DNA of 64,000 nucleotides from Neobacillus cucumis (GTDB lineage: Bacteria > Bacillota > Bacilli > Bacillales > Cytobacillaceae), in contig NZ_PGVE01000017.1 of NCBI RefSeq assembly GCF_002860255.1, positions 186,001-250,000 of the forward strand, given 5' to 3'. The notes beneath the pieces are model-generated. The model saw nothing but the letters and a program-made list of their open reading frames with translations. It did not search any database and was not told where the DNA came from. The translations under genes were made by a program, and so were the position numbers. Below, piece by piece: positions 50,829-59,642 of this stretch (positions within the stretch are counted from its first letter, which is position 1; every line of letters begins with the position of its first letter).

Positions 50829-52409
50829 TTACTCGGAATTTTGTGTGACAAGGTCGATTAGTACCATTTCTTGTTGCGGTTCTTTCAAAATAGATTCGAG
50901 TTCACTTATGCTTTTAGGACGTATTCCTTTCACTCCAAAGCTTTGGGCCAGTTGGATAAAATCAGGATTTTGAAATGTTACACCATAATCGTCGCCAAAC
51001 TTTTGGTTCATTTGTTTGACTTCGAGCTTTAACATGGAATCGTCCAACACGATGATAGTAAACGCTAGTCCAAGCCGCTTTGCGGTTTCCATTTCTGCAA
51101 AATTCATAAGTGCTCCGCCGTCACCAGTTATACAGATTACGGGGTTAGCAGGGCATGCCAGTTTTGCTCCAATCGCCCCTGGAATGGCAATGCCCATGGT
51201 GGCAAGCCCATTGGAAATGATTAACCGGTTTGGCTTTTTAGGCTGATAGGTTTTGGCGATCGAAACCTTATGGGCACCAACGTCGGAAAGGACAATCGTG
51301 TCCTCAGATGAATGTTTTTCAATAAGGTGCAGAACATTTTCAATCGACAGTGATTCATCTGGTTGTTGGTTTATTTGGCAGGTCTTTTTTATTTGAGCGT
51401 GAAGTTCTCCTGATGATGCCCAAGGTTTGGCTGTTAACTCTGTTTTGTTAAGGATATTAATTGTTTTCTTAATATTACCGACGAGCTCGCACTCAACAGG
51501 GTAAAATTCATTTACTTCTGCTGGTAATGTATCTAGATGTAAAACAGGGAGTTTATTTTTATTCCAAGCATTTGGCAGCTGTTCGACAAAGTCGAAGCCG
51601 ATGACAATTAGAAGATCTGCATCATTTATACTAGGAAGGATTGCATCGTTTTCTTTGAACCCGAAGGTAAAAAAGTTGAGCGGGTGGTCCTTTGGTAAAA
51701 TCCCTTTGGCCATAAAGCTATGTGCGGCAGGACATTGTAGAATATTGATAAAGGTCTCGAGCTCACTTGCAGCATTTTGCCGGATGACTCCGTTTCCAAT
51801 TATAATGAAAGGTTTTTGGTATTTTTGGATAAGCTGCTGTGCTGCATTTAATGATTCTGAATCTGGAACCGTTTCAGGTATTGAAGTTACTGGTAAGGGT
51901 GCATTCGTTATCTGCTCTGCTGCAAAGTTTTCTGGCAGAATGATGGCGACAGCACCTGGTTTTTCCATTCGGGTTAATCTGAAAGCTTTACGGATAACCG
52001 CAGGGGCGGTTTTGGGATCTTGAATTTGGGTGCTCCATTTTGTTGCAGGTTCCAGCAGCCTAACGATATTGATGAATTGATGTGATTCGTTATGCTGGCG
52101 TTCCACTCCTGCTTGGCCGATAAGTGCTATTAATGGTGAATGGTCAAGCTGAGCGCTTGCGATACCTGTGACTAAGTTGGCAGCCCCTGGACCGAGGGTA
52201 GATAAACAGATGCCAGCTTTTTTTGATAATCTTCCATAGACGTCTGCCATAAAAGCCGCACCTTGCTCATGTCTGACATTTATGTACTTAATTTTTGATG
52301 ATTTCGATAAGGAGTTTGCAAGATCTAGTATCTCAGTGCCAACCATACCAAATATGTATTCCACTCCTTCGTTTTCTAAACATTGTACTAGTGCGTCCGT
52401 AAGTTTCAT
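50829..52409 (-). CDS. Acetolactate synthase-like TPP enzyme
   Basis: This 526-residue TPP-dependent enzyme has the three-domain architecture of the acetolactate synthase / benzoylformate decarboxylase family. The TPP-activating Glu is in NVRHEQGAAFMAD (about residue 48), GPGAANLVTG lies nearby, and the Mg/TPP motif is CITGDGGALMNFAEMETAKR near 435. It resembles catabolic, single-subunit synthases (AlsS-like) rather than the amino-acid biosynthetic IlvB, and no IlvN or AlsD is adjacent. The substrate could be pyruvate or another 2-oxoacid. It lies 300 bp upstream of the ferredoxin oxidoreductase genes but is separated from them by a hairpin. Confidence 0.85.
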   Translation of the reverse strand: MKLTDALVQCLENEGVEYIFGMVGTEILDLANSLSKSSKIKYINVRHEQGAAFMADVYGRLSKKAGICLSTLGPGAANLVTGIASAQLDHSPLIALIGQAGVERQHNESHQFINIVRLLEPATKWSTQIQDPKTAPAVIRKAFRLTRMEKPGAVAIILPENFAAEQITNAPLPVTSIPETVPDSESLNAAQQLIQKYQKPFIIIGNGVIRQNAASELETFINILQCPAAHSFMAKGILPKDHPLNFFTFGFKENDAILPSINDADLLIVIGFDFVEQLPNAWNKNKLPVLHLDTLPAEVNEFYPVECELVGNIKKTINILNKTELTAKPWASSGELHAQIKKTCQINQQPDESLSIENVLHLIEKHSSEDTIVLSDVGAHKVSIAKTYQPKKPNRLIISNGLATMGIAIPGAIGAKLACPANPVICITGDGGALMNFAEMETAKRLGLAFTIIVLDDSMLKLEVKQMNQKFGDDYGVTFQNPDFIQLAQSFGVKGIRPKSISELESILKEPQQEMVLIDLVTQNSE

Positions 52410-52521
52410 TTTGTCCTCCTTTTGTTTACCTAATTATGAATAGTTTGGTCCATTCTGAATGTATTCATAATCCTAGAGTGATACAATAGATGAAAAAACA
52501 GGAAGAAAATAGGTGATGATC

Positions 52522-53142
52522 ATGAACGAAAGTTTTGTTTGGTATGCAAGTTATGGGTCAAATATAAATACCGATCGTTTTCTATGTTATATAAAAGGAG
52601 GGAAACCAGAAGGGTCATCAAAGGTAGAAACTGGGTGTAAGGATCCCTCTCTGCCCATAGATTCGCTGACCTTCATATTGAAATATCCTCTTTACTTTGC
52701 CAAAGAAGCAGCAAAATGGGAATCACAAGGTGTAGCTTTTATCGGTCTCAACGAAGAACCAGGCTGCGTTACATATAGCAAAAAATACCTAATCACAGCA
52801 GAACAGTTTATCGATGTCGTTAGACAGGAAAATAACGGAATAGAGATTAATTTTGATTTAAATGAAGTGATTAAATACGGTACAAAAGTGTTCCGGCCTA
52901 ATGCTTGGTATGGAAATATTGTTTATTTAGGAGAAGAAAAGGGGTATCCGATTTTTACATTTACGGCCCCGTGGGACATGAATGAGATTGAATGGAAAAA
53001 GCCTTCTCATCCCTACCTAAAAACGATTATTAAGGGTCTAAAAGAGGACTATACGAATAAAGAAATCTACCATTATTTTCAGAGTAAACAAGGTATAAAG
53101 GGGAAATATACAGATGATGAGTTAAGGAACCTCATTTTTTAA
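52522..53142 (+). CDS. GGCT-like (gamma-glutamylcyclotransferase fold) protein
   Basis: This 206-residue soluble protein starts ESFVWYASYGSNINTDRF, matching the YASYGSN nucleotide/substrate loop that opens gamma-glutamylcyclotransferase-like (BtrG/AIG2) folds. The rest is divergent: I do not see a clear catalytic glutamate motif, and the protein is longer than typical GGCT enzymes. It could be a cyclotransferase or a non-enzymatic relative. ATG 52522 follows AGGTGATG; the GTG and ATG codons just before it overlap that site. It is single-gene. Confidence 0.7.
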   Translation: MNESFVWYASYGSNINTDRFLCYIKGGKPEGSSKVETGCKDPSLPIDSLTFILKYPLYFAKEAAKWESQGVAFIGLNEEPGCVTYSKKYLITAEQFIDVVRQENNGIEINFDLNEVIKYGTKVFRPNAWYGNIVYLGEEKGYPIFTFTAPWDMNEIEWKKPSHPYLKTIIKGLKEDYTNKEIYHYFQSKQGIKGKYTDDELRNLIF

Positions 53143-53214
53143 GAGTCTATTACTTCGATTTCCAATTAAATGTCTGATATGATAAACATAGGTTAAAAAG
53201 GAGATGATTGGTAA

Positions 53215-54144
53215 ATGGCGAAACAAGTCCGTATTGGTAAAACTGATTTATATGTTAACCCGATTGGTCTGGGCACCAATGCTGTGGGTGGCCACAATTT
53301 ATTCCAAAATCTAGACGAGGAAGCAGGAAGGGAACTAGTTCGTGCCGGACTCACAAACGGAATCAACTTCTTAGATACTGCTTTTATATACGGTCCTAAA
53401 CGTTCCGAAGAAATCATTGGTGAAGTCTTAAAAGAAAACAGCAACCGTTCTGAGATAGTCATCGCCACTAAGGCAGCCCATAAATTTGTAGGGGAAGAAG
53501 TTGTCATTGATAATTCGCCTGCCTTTTTAAAACAAGCTGTTGAAGAAAGTTTAAAACGCCTGCAAACTGATTACATAGATCTTTTTTATATTCATTTTCC
53601 TGACAAAGATACACCAAAAGATGAAGCAGTTGGTGCCTTAAAGCAATTGAAGGATGAAGGAAAAATCCGGGCTATCGGTGTTTCCAATTTTTCCATTGAG
53701 CAATTAAAAGAAGCAAACAAAGATGGCTATGTCGATGTCTATCAAGGGGAGTATAACTTATTAAGCCGAGACGCTGAGAAGGAATTGTTTCCTTATGCTA
53801 TAAATAATGGAATCTCCTTTATTCCTTATTTCCCGCTTGCGTCTGGTTTATTAACAGGAAAGTACGATAAGAATACGAATCTAGAAGAAAAGCGCGGAAA
53901 GTTTTTTAAAAAGGAAATCTTTGAATCTACCTTAGAAAAAGTTGAACGGATTCGTAAAATCGCCTGTGAAAAGGGGGCAGAAGTGGCGCATGTTGTCCTC
54001 GCATGGTATTTAACCCGTGAGGCCATTGATGTCATTATCCCAGGGGCGAAACAGGCAGAACAAGTTCTGCACAATCTTAAAACTTTAGACATACATTTAA
54101 CTGAAGCTGAAATACTACAAATTGATCAAGCTTTCCATAGCTAA
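53215..54144 (+). CDS. Aldo/keto reductase
   Basis: This 309-residue NADPH-dependent TIM-barrel oxidoreductase has catalytic residues in FLDTAFIYG (Asp, Tyr), IATKAAHK (Lys) and YIHFPD (His), plus the coenzyme motifs IGVSNFS and [10 protein letters not shown]. It resembles the IolS/YhdN-type AKR11 group of bacilli. The physiological substrate is unknown. AAGGAGATGA precedes the ATG. It is single-gene with a strong terminator. Confidence 0.93.
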   Translation: MAKQVRIGKTDLYVNPIGLGTNAVGGHNLFQNLDEEAGRELVRAGLTNGINFLDTAFIYGPKRSEEIIGEVLKENSNRSEIVIATKAAHKFVGEEVVIDNSPAFLKQAVEESLKRLQTDYIDLFYIHFPDKDTPKDEAVGALKQLKDEGKIRAIGVSNFSIEQLKEANKDGYVDVYQGEYNLLSRDAEKELFPYAINNGISFIPYFPLASGLLTGKYDKNTNLEEKRGKFFKKEIFESTLEKVERIRKIACEKGAEVAHVVLAWYLTREAIDVIIPGAKQAEQVLHNLKTLDIHLTEAEILQIDQAFHS

Positions 54145-54147
54145 ATA

Positions 54148-54184
54148 AAAAGGCGATGAGATTTATGTCTCATTGCTTTTTTAT
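54148..54184 (+). terminator. Intrinsic terminator
   Basis: The stem AAAAGGCGATGAGA/TCTCATTGCTTTTT (one G.U pair) has a short loop, and its T-run ends in TTTTTT. Confidence 0.85.
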
Positions 54185-54347
54185 TTATCGAGACAATTTT
54201 TTCAAAAAGTAGAATTATATGTTTTGTGAATCGCCTCAATTTGTCAAATTTCTACGACTTTTGGTGTATTTTGTTGTAAAAAAGGGCAAAAAAACTAGAT
54301 TCATTGTATAATAAGTACTTGTTATAAACTATTGGAGGGTAATAATC

Positions 54348-54728
54348 ATGATGCTATGGACTTTAGCCGGATTGTTTGGGATTTCTATCATTTTGCTAGT
54401 TATTTCAATTTCAAGGACTTCTCGAGCAGCCAAGGCAGAACATAATCAAATTGATTTAATTCATATATCTACAATGAAGGAAATCAATGCAATTCAAGAT
54501 TCAATCAGAAACATTGAGCTTGATATCGAAGTAGTTATGAAGGAAGCAGGCGTTCAACTTTCTTCTGAAGACAAAGTCTTTATGCGTGACGTACTCGATT
54601 TAGCAAACCGCAATTACTCAAATGAAAGCATTGCTCAAATGAAACAGGTTTCAGTAGAAGAAATTGAACAGATCCTTGCTCCTTACCGGACATTACAGGA
54701 AGGGAGAAAGGTTGCAAATGAAAATTAA
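54348..54728 (+). CDS. Membrane-anchored small helical protein
   Basis: I do not recognise a named family for this 126-residue protein. It has one N-terminal transmembrane helix (about 3-22) followed by a positively charged RTSRAAK stop-transfer, so the rest is cytoplasmic. Residues 35-70 form a heptad-like coiled coil, and the C-terminal region NYSNESIAQMKQVSVEEIEQIL could be a small helix-turn-helix-like fold. GGAGGGTAAT precedes the ATG. It overlaps the next gene by 11 nt, so both are probably made and used together at the membrane. Confidence 0.75.
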   Translation: MMLWTLAGLFGISIILLVISISRTSRAAKAEHNQIDLIHISTMKEINAIQDSIRNIELDIEVVMKEAGVQLSSEDKVFMRDVLDLANRNYSNESIAQMKQVSVEEIEQILAPYRTLQEGRKVANEN

Positions 54729-55212
54729 TTTACTTACTAGCTTTGCAGCCGGAATGCTCATTACATCGACGATTTGTGGCGCCGTTTATCTTACTGGAAA
54801 GAATGATATCGCTAATGCTACTGTTAAAACGTCAGTAAATACAATAACCAAGAAGGTTCAACCTTCTGAAGAAGAGATGAAAAATCAGCTTGAAGCCAAA
54901 GGCTATATTGTGCAAACAAAAGCTGAAGTTGATAAGCAAGTACAGGATGCAAAAGCATCTGCCCAATCAAAAGCTGCCCCTGCAGCTACTGATGCGGCTA
55001 AACCTGTTACTCGTGTGGTAGTCAATGTAAGCGATGGTATGACAAGTATTGATGTTGGTAGAGTTCTTCAAGCGGCAAATATGGTGAAGAATGCCTTTGA
55101 TTTTTCAAAGGATATTGAGGCTAAAGGGTTGGAAAACAAATTGCGTCCGGGTGTTTTTATAGTTGACAGTAAAATGACATACGACCAGATTGTTGCCACT
55201 ATTTTCAAATAA
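54718..55212 (+). CDS. Exported protein with MltG/YceG-like C-terminal subdomain
   Basis: This 164-residue protein has an N-terminal hydrophobic anchor or signal (about 5-25), a charged linker with an alanine-rich stretch, and a C-terminal module, VVVNVSDGMTSIDVGRVL...LRPGVFIVDSKMTYDQIV. This module resembles the LysM-like substrate-binding subdomain of the endolytic transglycosylase MltG, but without the catalytic domain. It may bind peptidoglycan. It starts inside the upstream membrane-protein gene with GGGAGAAAGG as ribosome binding site, so coupling is likely. Confidence 0.75.
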   Translation: MKINLLTSFAAGMLITSTICGAVYLTGKNDIANATVKTSVNTITKKVQPSEEEMKNQLEAKGYIVQTKAEVDKQVQDAKASAQSKAAPAATDAAKPVTRVVVNVSDGMTSIDVGRVLQAANMVKNAFDFSKDIEAKGLENKLRPGVFIVDSKMTYDQIVATIFK

Positions 55213-55219
55213 TTGGAGA

Positions 55220-55250
55220 AGTCGATTTCTAAAAGGAATCGGCTTTTTTC
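55220..55250 (+). terminator. Intrinsic terminator
   Basis: The stem AGTCGATT/AATCGGCT (one G.U pair) with a 9-nt loop is followed by a run of T. Confidence 0.8.
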
Positions 55251-55340
55251 TTGTTTGAAAAGCTTCAAATTTGATATCTAAAATAATTATTTCTATAATC
55301 GAATTATTACGAAAATTTGATTAACAGGGAGATGGAAAGA

Positions 55341-55871
55341 ATGAAAATCATAGCACTTGTGGGCAGTTTGCGAAAAGATTCATTTAATAAACAGTTGGCC
55401 TTAACAATACAGGAAAGATTCGCCAATCATTTTGAATTAGAAGTACTAGATCTTGGTTTACTTCCGCATTATAACCAGGATGAAGAATTCCATCCAGCAG
55501 AATCAGTAGGTGAGTTTAAAAGAAAGGTAAAAGAAGCAGACGGAGTGATGATTATTACTCCAGAATACAACTGGTCGATTCCTGGGGTATTAAAGAATGC
55601 CTTAGATTGGCTGTCTCGTGTAGACAAGGTGTTAATTGGTAAACCGGTCTTGACTGCAGGAGCCGCTACTGGCTTGATGGGAACTTTACGTGCTCAGCTT
55701 CAGCTGCGTCAAATTTTAACCGCATTACAAGTAAAACTTTTATCACCGGTAGGGAACGAAATTCTTATTAATCAAGCTGCTGCGAAATTCGATGGTCGAT
55801 TGACGGACGAACCAACCCTTAAATTTGTTGATGAAGTTGTTGGACGGTTTATTGATTTGATTAAAGAATAA
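55341..55871 (+). CDS. NADPH-dependent FMN reductase
   Basis: This 176-residue flavodoxin-fold reductase has the phosphate-binding loop GSLRKDSFN and the family motif ITPEYNWSIPGVLKNALDWLSR. Members reduce FMN, quinones or azo compounds using NADPH. I chose ATG 55341, preceded by GGGAGATGGAAAG, over a frame from 55317 that would begin in the ribosome-binding region. It is single-gene with a terminator. Confidence 0.92.
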   Translation: MKIIALVGSLRKDSFNKQLALTIQERFANHFELEVLDLGLLPHYNQDEEFHPAESVGEFKRKVKEADGVMIITPEYNWSIPGVLKNALDWLSRVDKVLIGKPVLTAGAATGLMGTLRAQLQLRQILTALQVKLLSPVGNEILINQAAAKFDGRLTDEPTLKFVDEVVGRFIDLIKE

Positions 55872-55877
55872 AGAACA

Positions 55878-55922
55878 AACGCCTCTGTTCCTTCCCCTTT
55901 AAGGAGTATAGGCGTTTTTTTC
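55878..55922 (+). terminator. Intrinsic terminator
   Basis: AAACGCCT pairs with AGGCGTTT across a loop of about 25 nt containing a further small helix, and is followed by TTTT. Confidence 0.75.
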
Positions 55923-55994
55923 TGTTGATTTTATCACAAAGAAGCCTGTCATATAATCAAAAGCCTTTCATACATTTAAGTAAGGAGACAACCT

Positions 55995-56069
55995 GTGGAA
56001 TTGGACAAACATTACTGGAATGAGAAAGGACGAAATAAATCCAGATGGACTTATTACAAGAGATTTTAA
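55995..56069 (+). CDS. Possible 24-aa leader peptide overlapping terC
   Basis: A GTG-started frame of 24 codons is preceded by an excellent AAGGAG at 7-nt spacing. It runs past the terC start codon in another frame, ending 25 nt inside terC. The peptide is basic and aromatic-rich (HYWNEKGRNKSRWTYYKRF at its end). The terC ATG itself has only a poor, distant ribosome binding site, so translation of this short frame may be needed to start terC. I do not know a homologue. Confidence 0.4.
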   Translation: MELDKHYWNEKGRNKSRWTYYKRF

Positions 56070-56776
56070 ATAGTTATGGTACCATTTTTTCAATGGATGC
56101 CTTTAAAGAAGTATTTACGAATCCAGCCAGCTGGGGAGTAATTGGTACCTTGATTATCCTTGAGGGCTTATTATCGGCTGATAATGCTTTAGTTTTAGCG
56201 GTGATGGTCAAACACCTTCCGAAAAAACAACAAAGGAAGGCCTTGTTTTATGGAATATTTGGCGCCTACTTTTTTCGAGTAGTAGCCATAGGAATAGGGG
56301 TCACACTAACAACGATTCCATGGATTAAGATTATCGGCGGACACTATCTTCTTTGGATTGTCTTTCAAAACCTTCTTAACAAAAATGAAGAGGAAGATGA
56401 AGCTAAAAGTCGTAAAAAAGGCTTTTGGCAGACCGTGTTGACGGTGGAGCTGATGGACATAGCGTTTAGCTTTGATAGTGTTATTGCAGCGTTTGGCGTT
56501 TCAAACGAAGAGTGGATTTTACTTCTGGGAGGAATACTGGGGATTTTAATGATGCGAGGGGTTGCACACCTGTTTCTGGCCCTGATCGAAAAGATTCCTG
56601 AATTTGAAACAACAGCTTTTATTCTTGTCGCAATCATTGGCGTAAAAATGATTGTTTCCGCTTTTGGATTCCACATGGATGAATTTGTGTTCTTTAGTAT
56701 CTTAATTGGAATCTTCCTGGGTACCTTTGTTATTCATTTTATTCGAAAAATGTCAGGAAAAGAAACGACAATGTAA
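56045..56776 (+). CDS. TerC-family membrane protein (YceF/YkoY-like metal exporter)
   Basis: This 243-residue membrane protein has about seven helices. The TerC signatures are EGLLSADNALVLAVMVKHLP near residue 40 and VELMDIAFSFDSVIAAFGVS near 137, whose acidic residues bind metal. The B. subtilis relatives YceF and YkoY export manganese, partly to metallate secreted enzymes. There is no yybP-ykoY-type manganese riboswitch in the 170-nt leader. The ATG at 56045 has a weak ribosome binding site and sits within a short upstream reading frame that may couple translation. Confidence 0.9.
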   Translation: MDLLQEILNSYGTIFSMDAFKEVFTNPASWGVIGTLIILEGLLSADNALVLAVMVKHLPKKQQRKALFYGIFGAYFFRVVAIGIGVTLTTIPWIKIIGGHYLLWIVFQNLLNKNEEEDEAKSRKKGFWQTVLTVELMDIAFSFDSVIAAFGVSNEEWILLLGGILGILMMRGVAHLFLALIEKIPEFETTAFILVAIIGVKMIVSAFGFHMDEFVFFSILIGIFLGTFVIHFIRKMSGKETTM

Positions 56777-56780
56777 TCGC

Positions 56781-56815
56781 AAGAAGGGAGGCGCTAATAT
56801 TGCCTCCCTTCTTTA
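56781..56815. terminator. Bidirectional terminator
   Basis: A perfect 12-bp GC-rich stem AAGAAGGGAGGC/GCCTCCCTTCTT with a 9-nt loop lies between the convergent terC and hypothetical genes. Confidence 0.85.
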
Positions 56816-56820
56816 TGATT

Positions 56821-57114
56821 TTACGATTGGAAATGAATGTTTCCATTTTCATCAATTTCAATGGTATTGTAACTTTTAAACACCTCCATGTTGGTGATTT
56901 CATGTTTAACCTCATGAGAAAAGCTTTCCATGTATGGTTGATATACTTCAGGGTCTTTCACTAAATGATAGATAGTCACTTTCTTACCATCGGTCATGTC
57001 TGTACCTCTAAGTAAAAAACGATCACTGTAAAGATTTTTAAAATAAGTCCTTGCTTCTTCATGACTTTTAAATTTAGGGATTTGTTCTTGATTAATTGTA
57101 AAATCCTGATTCAT
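56821..57114 (-). CDS. Hypothetical protein, 97 aa
   Basis: I do not recognise this small soluble protein. It is charged and mixed alpha/beta, with PKFKSHEEARTYFKNLYSD in the first half and a C-terminal strand pair NTIEIDENGNIHF. It has no cysteine, membrane segment or obvious catalytic motif. I chose the ATG at 57114 (MNQDF...). The frame stays open for 27 more codons to 57195, but that stretch looks like a spurious extension. The ribosome binding site GCGGTGA is rather distant. Confidence 0.65.
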   Translation of the reverse strand: MNQDFTINQEQIPKFKSHEEARTYFKNLYSDRFLLRGTDMTDGKKVTIYHLVKDPEVYQPYMESFSHEVKHEITNMEVFKSYNTIEIDENGNIHFQS

Positions 57115-57409
57115 AAACACATTCACCGCTTTCCAGAGAATATAATAAAACAAAACGTTTACATGAAAGTTTACATAGCTATCAACCATATTCATGACTA
57201 TTATTCCCTATCTTAACAAAATAATGATTTTTGCCTAATATGTTTGCACTATACAAAAGTTTACTTACTGCATAAATTAATAAAAAAGGGATAATTCCAA
57301 ATCTCGTTTGTAATTTTTCGCCGATAGTACGGACGTCCTTTTAAATGGCTGATAAATTGGACATGATGGATAAGGCAGAGGCGATTAAGTAAAGGAGGAG
57401 AATTTACTA

Positions 57410-57583
57410 ATGAATACCCCTTTTGAATACCCGGAAATTTTTTATAATGAAGTCATTCTTTATTTAGAAGCTAAATGGAACCGCCGTTTAACCGATCATG
57501 AACGGCACGTGCTGATTGAAGGTTATCGATTTGGCAGGATGGTGGAAGCGGAATCCGAAATTAAAATCTTGTATGCCAATTAA
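57410..57583 (+). CDS. Small conserved-looking hypothetical protein, 57 aa
   Basis: This short gene has ATG at 57410, preceded by a near-perfect AAAGGAGGAG at 9-nt spacing, and ends at TAA 57581-57583. The 57-residue acidic/aromatic protein contains EVILYLEAKWNRRLTDHER and EGYRFGRMVEAE, which look like two amphipathic helices. The strong ribosome binding site and following terminator support a real gene. I recall similar short proteins in bacilli but no function. Confidence 0.7.
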   Translation: MNTPFEYPEIFYNEVILYLEAKWNRRLTDHERHVLIEGYRFGRMVEAESEIKILYAN

Positions 57584-57593
57584 ATGTAGATAG

Positions 57594-57626
57594 AAAAGGG
57601 TGTCCTGATGATGGACACCCTTTTGA
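57594..57626. terminator. Bidirectional terminator
   Basis: A perfect 12-bp stem AAAAGGGTGTCC/GGACACCCTTTT with a 7-nt loop separates the convergent small gene and the spore protein gene. Confidence 0.9.
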
Positions 57627-57637
57627 AATCTCCAAAG

Positions 57638-57832
57638 TTATTGACCTTGTTGATTTCGTAAAGCTTGCTCAGCATAAGCGACTAACCGTTTGGTCATTTC
57701 GCCGCCGACTGAACCGTTTGCTCGTGCGGTCGTATCAGCACCAAGTTGAACTCCAAACTCGTTGGCAATTTCCTCTTTCATTTGATTAAGGACATCGCCT
57801 GAACCAGGAACCAATAGTTTGTTTCTACCCAT
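57638..57832 (-). CDS. Alpha/beta-type small acid-soluble spore protein
   Basis: This 64-residue DNA-binding spore protein coats forespore DNA and is degraded at germination. The GPR protease site is in [11 protein letters not shown], and the C-terminal [19 protein letters not shown] is the second conserved block. GGGAGTGA precedes the ATG. It should be expressed in the forespore under sigma-G, but I did not identify the promoter securely. A palindrome lies in the 5' leader. Confidence 0.97.
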   Translation of the reverse strand: MGRNKLLVPGSGDVLNQMKEEIANEFGVQLGADTTARANGSVGGEMTKRLVAYAEQALRNQQGQ

Positions 57833-57858
57833 GATACATCACTCCCGACGATTTTTTT

Positions 57859-57878
57859 AAGCAACTAAACAGTTGCTT
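57859..57878. repeat. 8-bp inverted repeat in the ssp leader
   Basis: AAGCAACT-AAAC-AGTTGCTT forms a perfect hairpin about 27 nt upstream of the spore-protein start. On the minus strand it is followed by a run of A, so it is not a terminator. It may stabilise the mRNA or be an operator. Confidence 0.4.
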
Positions 57879-57988
57879 GTATATAATTTAACCCATTTGT
57901 TTAATCAAATTCGTAAGGATCTAAACTGTCATGTACATGGGAAAGGTTTATAATAAGGGAAAGGACTGGAAAAGGAGCGACTGAAATC

Positions 57989-59542
57989 ATGTTTATTGCA
58001 GGGCAAAAAGAAATGCAGAAGATGGACCAATATACAATGGACAAGCTCGGGTTACCTGGCATTGTTTTAATGGAAAATGCAGGTGCGAAAGTAGTAGAGG
58101 AAATGTTAAAAGATTTGCCTTGTGAAAGGCCACGTATTCTTGTATTAGCTGGCGGGGGAAATAATGGCGGGGACGGATTTGTGGTTGCCAGAAGACTTTG
58201 TGATTTGGGATATGATCTGCAGCTTTGTTTACTCGTACCACCTGAGAAAATGAAAGGAGATGCCAAAATTCATTTTGATGTGTATCGAAACCGCCAGTTA
58301 CCAATCCTTTTTTTACATGAAAGTACGCTAGAGAAGGTTCAATCTGAGATCCAACTTGCCGATGTGATTGTTGATGCTCTATTGGGAACAGGTATAAGCG
58401 GGCCTCTAAGAGAACCGTTTGGGGACATTATTTCGATGGTAAATGAATATGCAGGGGAAAAATTAATTGTCTCTGTTGATATTCCATCTGGTGTTAGCGG
58501 TGATAGTGGAAAAGTAGAAAAGACAGCAGTCAAAGCGACAAAGACAGTAACCTTTGTTTTTCCTAAAAGCGGGTTCTTTTTGCAGGATGGTCCGAAATTT
58601 GTTGGTAATTGGAAGGCTGTTGATATTTCGGTTCCGCCTTCGATTGTGGAGGAGTTGGGCTTGGTGATGCCCCAGCTAATAACGGAGGCATTGGTTGCAG
58701 ACTCGCTTCCAGTAAGGCCAAAACATGGTCATAAAGGCACATTTGGACATGTTTTGGTATTAGGCGGATCAAAGTTTTATGTGGGCGCACCGATTTTTTC
58801 TGCTAAAGCGGCACTGAATTCGGGTGCAGGGCTGGTGACATTAGCGCTGCCGAAGAGTATATATCCCATGGCGGCTGCACAAAACCCGGAGTCGTTATTT
58901 TTGCCATTAGCGGATGAAGAGGGGCATTTTTCAGCGGAGAGCATTTCTGAACTTCAACCAATGTTAGAGCAGTTTAAGAGTATCGCGATTGGTCCGGGAA
59001 TCAGCAGATTTCCTGGTGGTGAGACTTGGATGAGGTCGTTGATGTCATTATTGACGACTCAGCCGGTGGTGATTGATGCCGATGCTTTATATCTGCTCCG
59101 GGACAAGTTGGAAATGGTGCGGGAATATAAAGGGAGTGTCGTATTTACTCCGCATCCTGGAGAGATGGCGAGACTGTTAAATAAGACGGTTAAGGAAGTG
59201 GAAGAGGACAGGATAGAGATTGCGAAGACTTTCTCGAAAGATTTTGGAGTTTATTTGTTGTTGAAGGGACATAGGTCAGTCATTGCAACCCCAGATGGCG
59301 AGGTGTTTATTAATCCTCTTGGGCACGATGCGCTCGGAAAGGGTGGAAGTGGGGATGTGCTAACAGGGATTATTGCGGCATTTTTAGCGCAGGGAGCTAC
59401 TCCTGTTAAGGCCCTGGCAGCTGCGAGTTATCTGCATGCAAGAGCTGGCGAAGAGAAGGCGAGGGTCTTATCTAGTTATGGGGTTGGGCCTTTAGAATTG
59501 GTTGACGGGATTAGGGAACAGCTGCGCAGATTGAAGAGCTGA
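57989..59542 (+). CDS. Bifunctional NAD(P)H-hydrate epimerase / ADP-dependent dehydratase
   Basis: This 517-residue metabolite-repair enzyme restores hydrated NAD(P)H. The N-terminal YjeF_N epimerase domain spans about 1-210 (GNNGGDGFVVAR, DALLGTG). The C-terminal ribokinase-like YjeF_C dehydratase domain spans about 225-510 (HKGTFGHVLVLGGS, TPHPGEMARL, ALGKGGSGDVLTG with the ADP site). Bacterial fusions of the two halves (Nnr) are common. The AAAGGAG ribosome binding site is about 12 nt before the ATG. It is single-gene in this window; no acpS or alr follows. Confidence 0.95.
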   Translation: MFIAGQKEMQKMDQYTMDKLGLPGIVLMENAGAKVVEEMLKDLPCERPRILVLAGGGNNGGDGFVVARRLCDLGYDLQLCLLVPPEKMKGDAKIHFDVYRNRQLPILFLHESTLEKVQSEIQLADVIVDALLGTGISGPLREPFGDIISMVNEYAGEKLIVSVDIPSGVSGDSGKVEKTAVKATKTVTFVFPKSGFFLQDGPKFVGNWKAVDISVPPSIVEELGLVMPQLITEALVADSLPVRPKHGHKGTFGHVLVLGGSKFYVGAPIFSAKAALNSGAGLVTLALPKSIYPMAAAQNPESLFLPLADEEGHFSAESISELQPMLEQFKSIAIGPGISRFPGGETWMRSLMSLLTTQPVVIDADALYLLRDKLEMVREYKGSVVFTPHPGEMARLLNKTVKEVEEDRIEIAKTFSKDFGVYLLLKGHRSVIATPDGEVFINPLGHDALGKGGSGDVLTGIIAAFLAQGATPVKALAAASYLHARAGEEKARVLSSYGVGPLELVDGIREQLRRLKS

Positions 59543-59642
59543 ACTTTGTCATTGCATCAGTGGAAGAGATTTTATTTCAGACAGTCAATGAGCCAATCTA
59601 ATTAGACCGCTTAAGACCAATTCAGCACTGACTTTTTCCTCC

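Noticed and set aside
55872..56044. yybP-ykoY manganese riboswitch before terC
   Set aside because: The leader is only about 120 nt after the preceding terminator and lacks the conserved GGGGAGUA-type loops.
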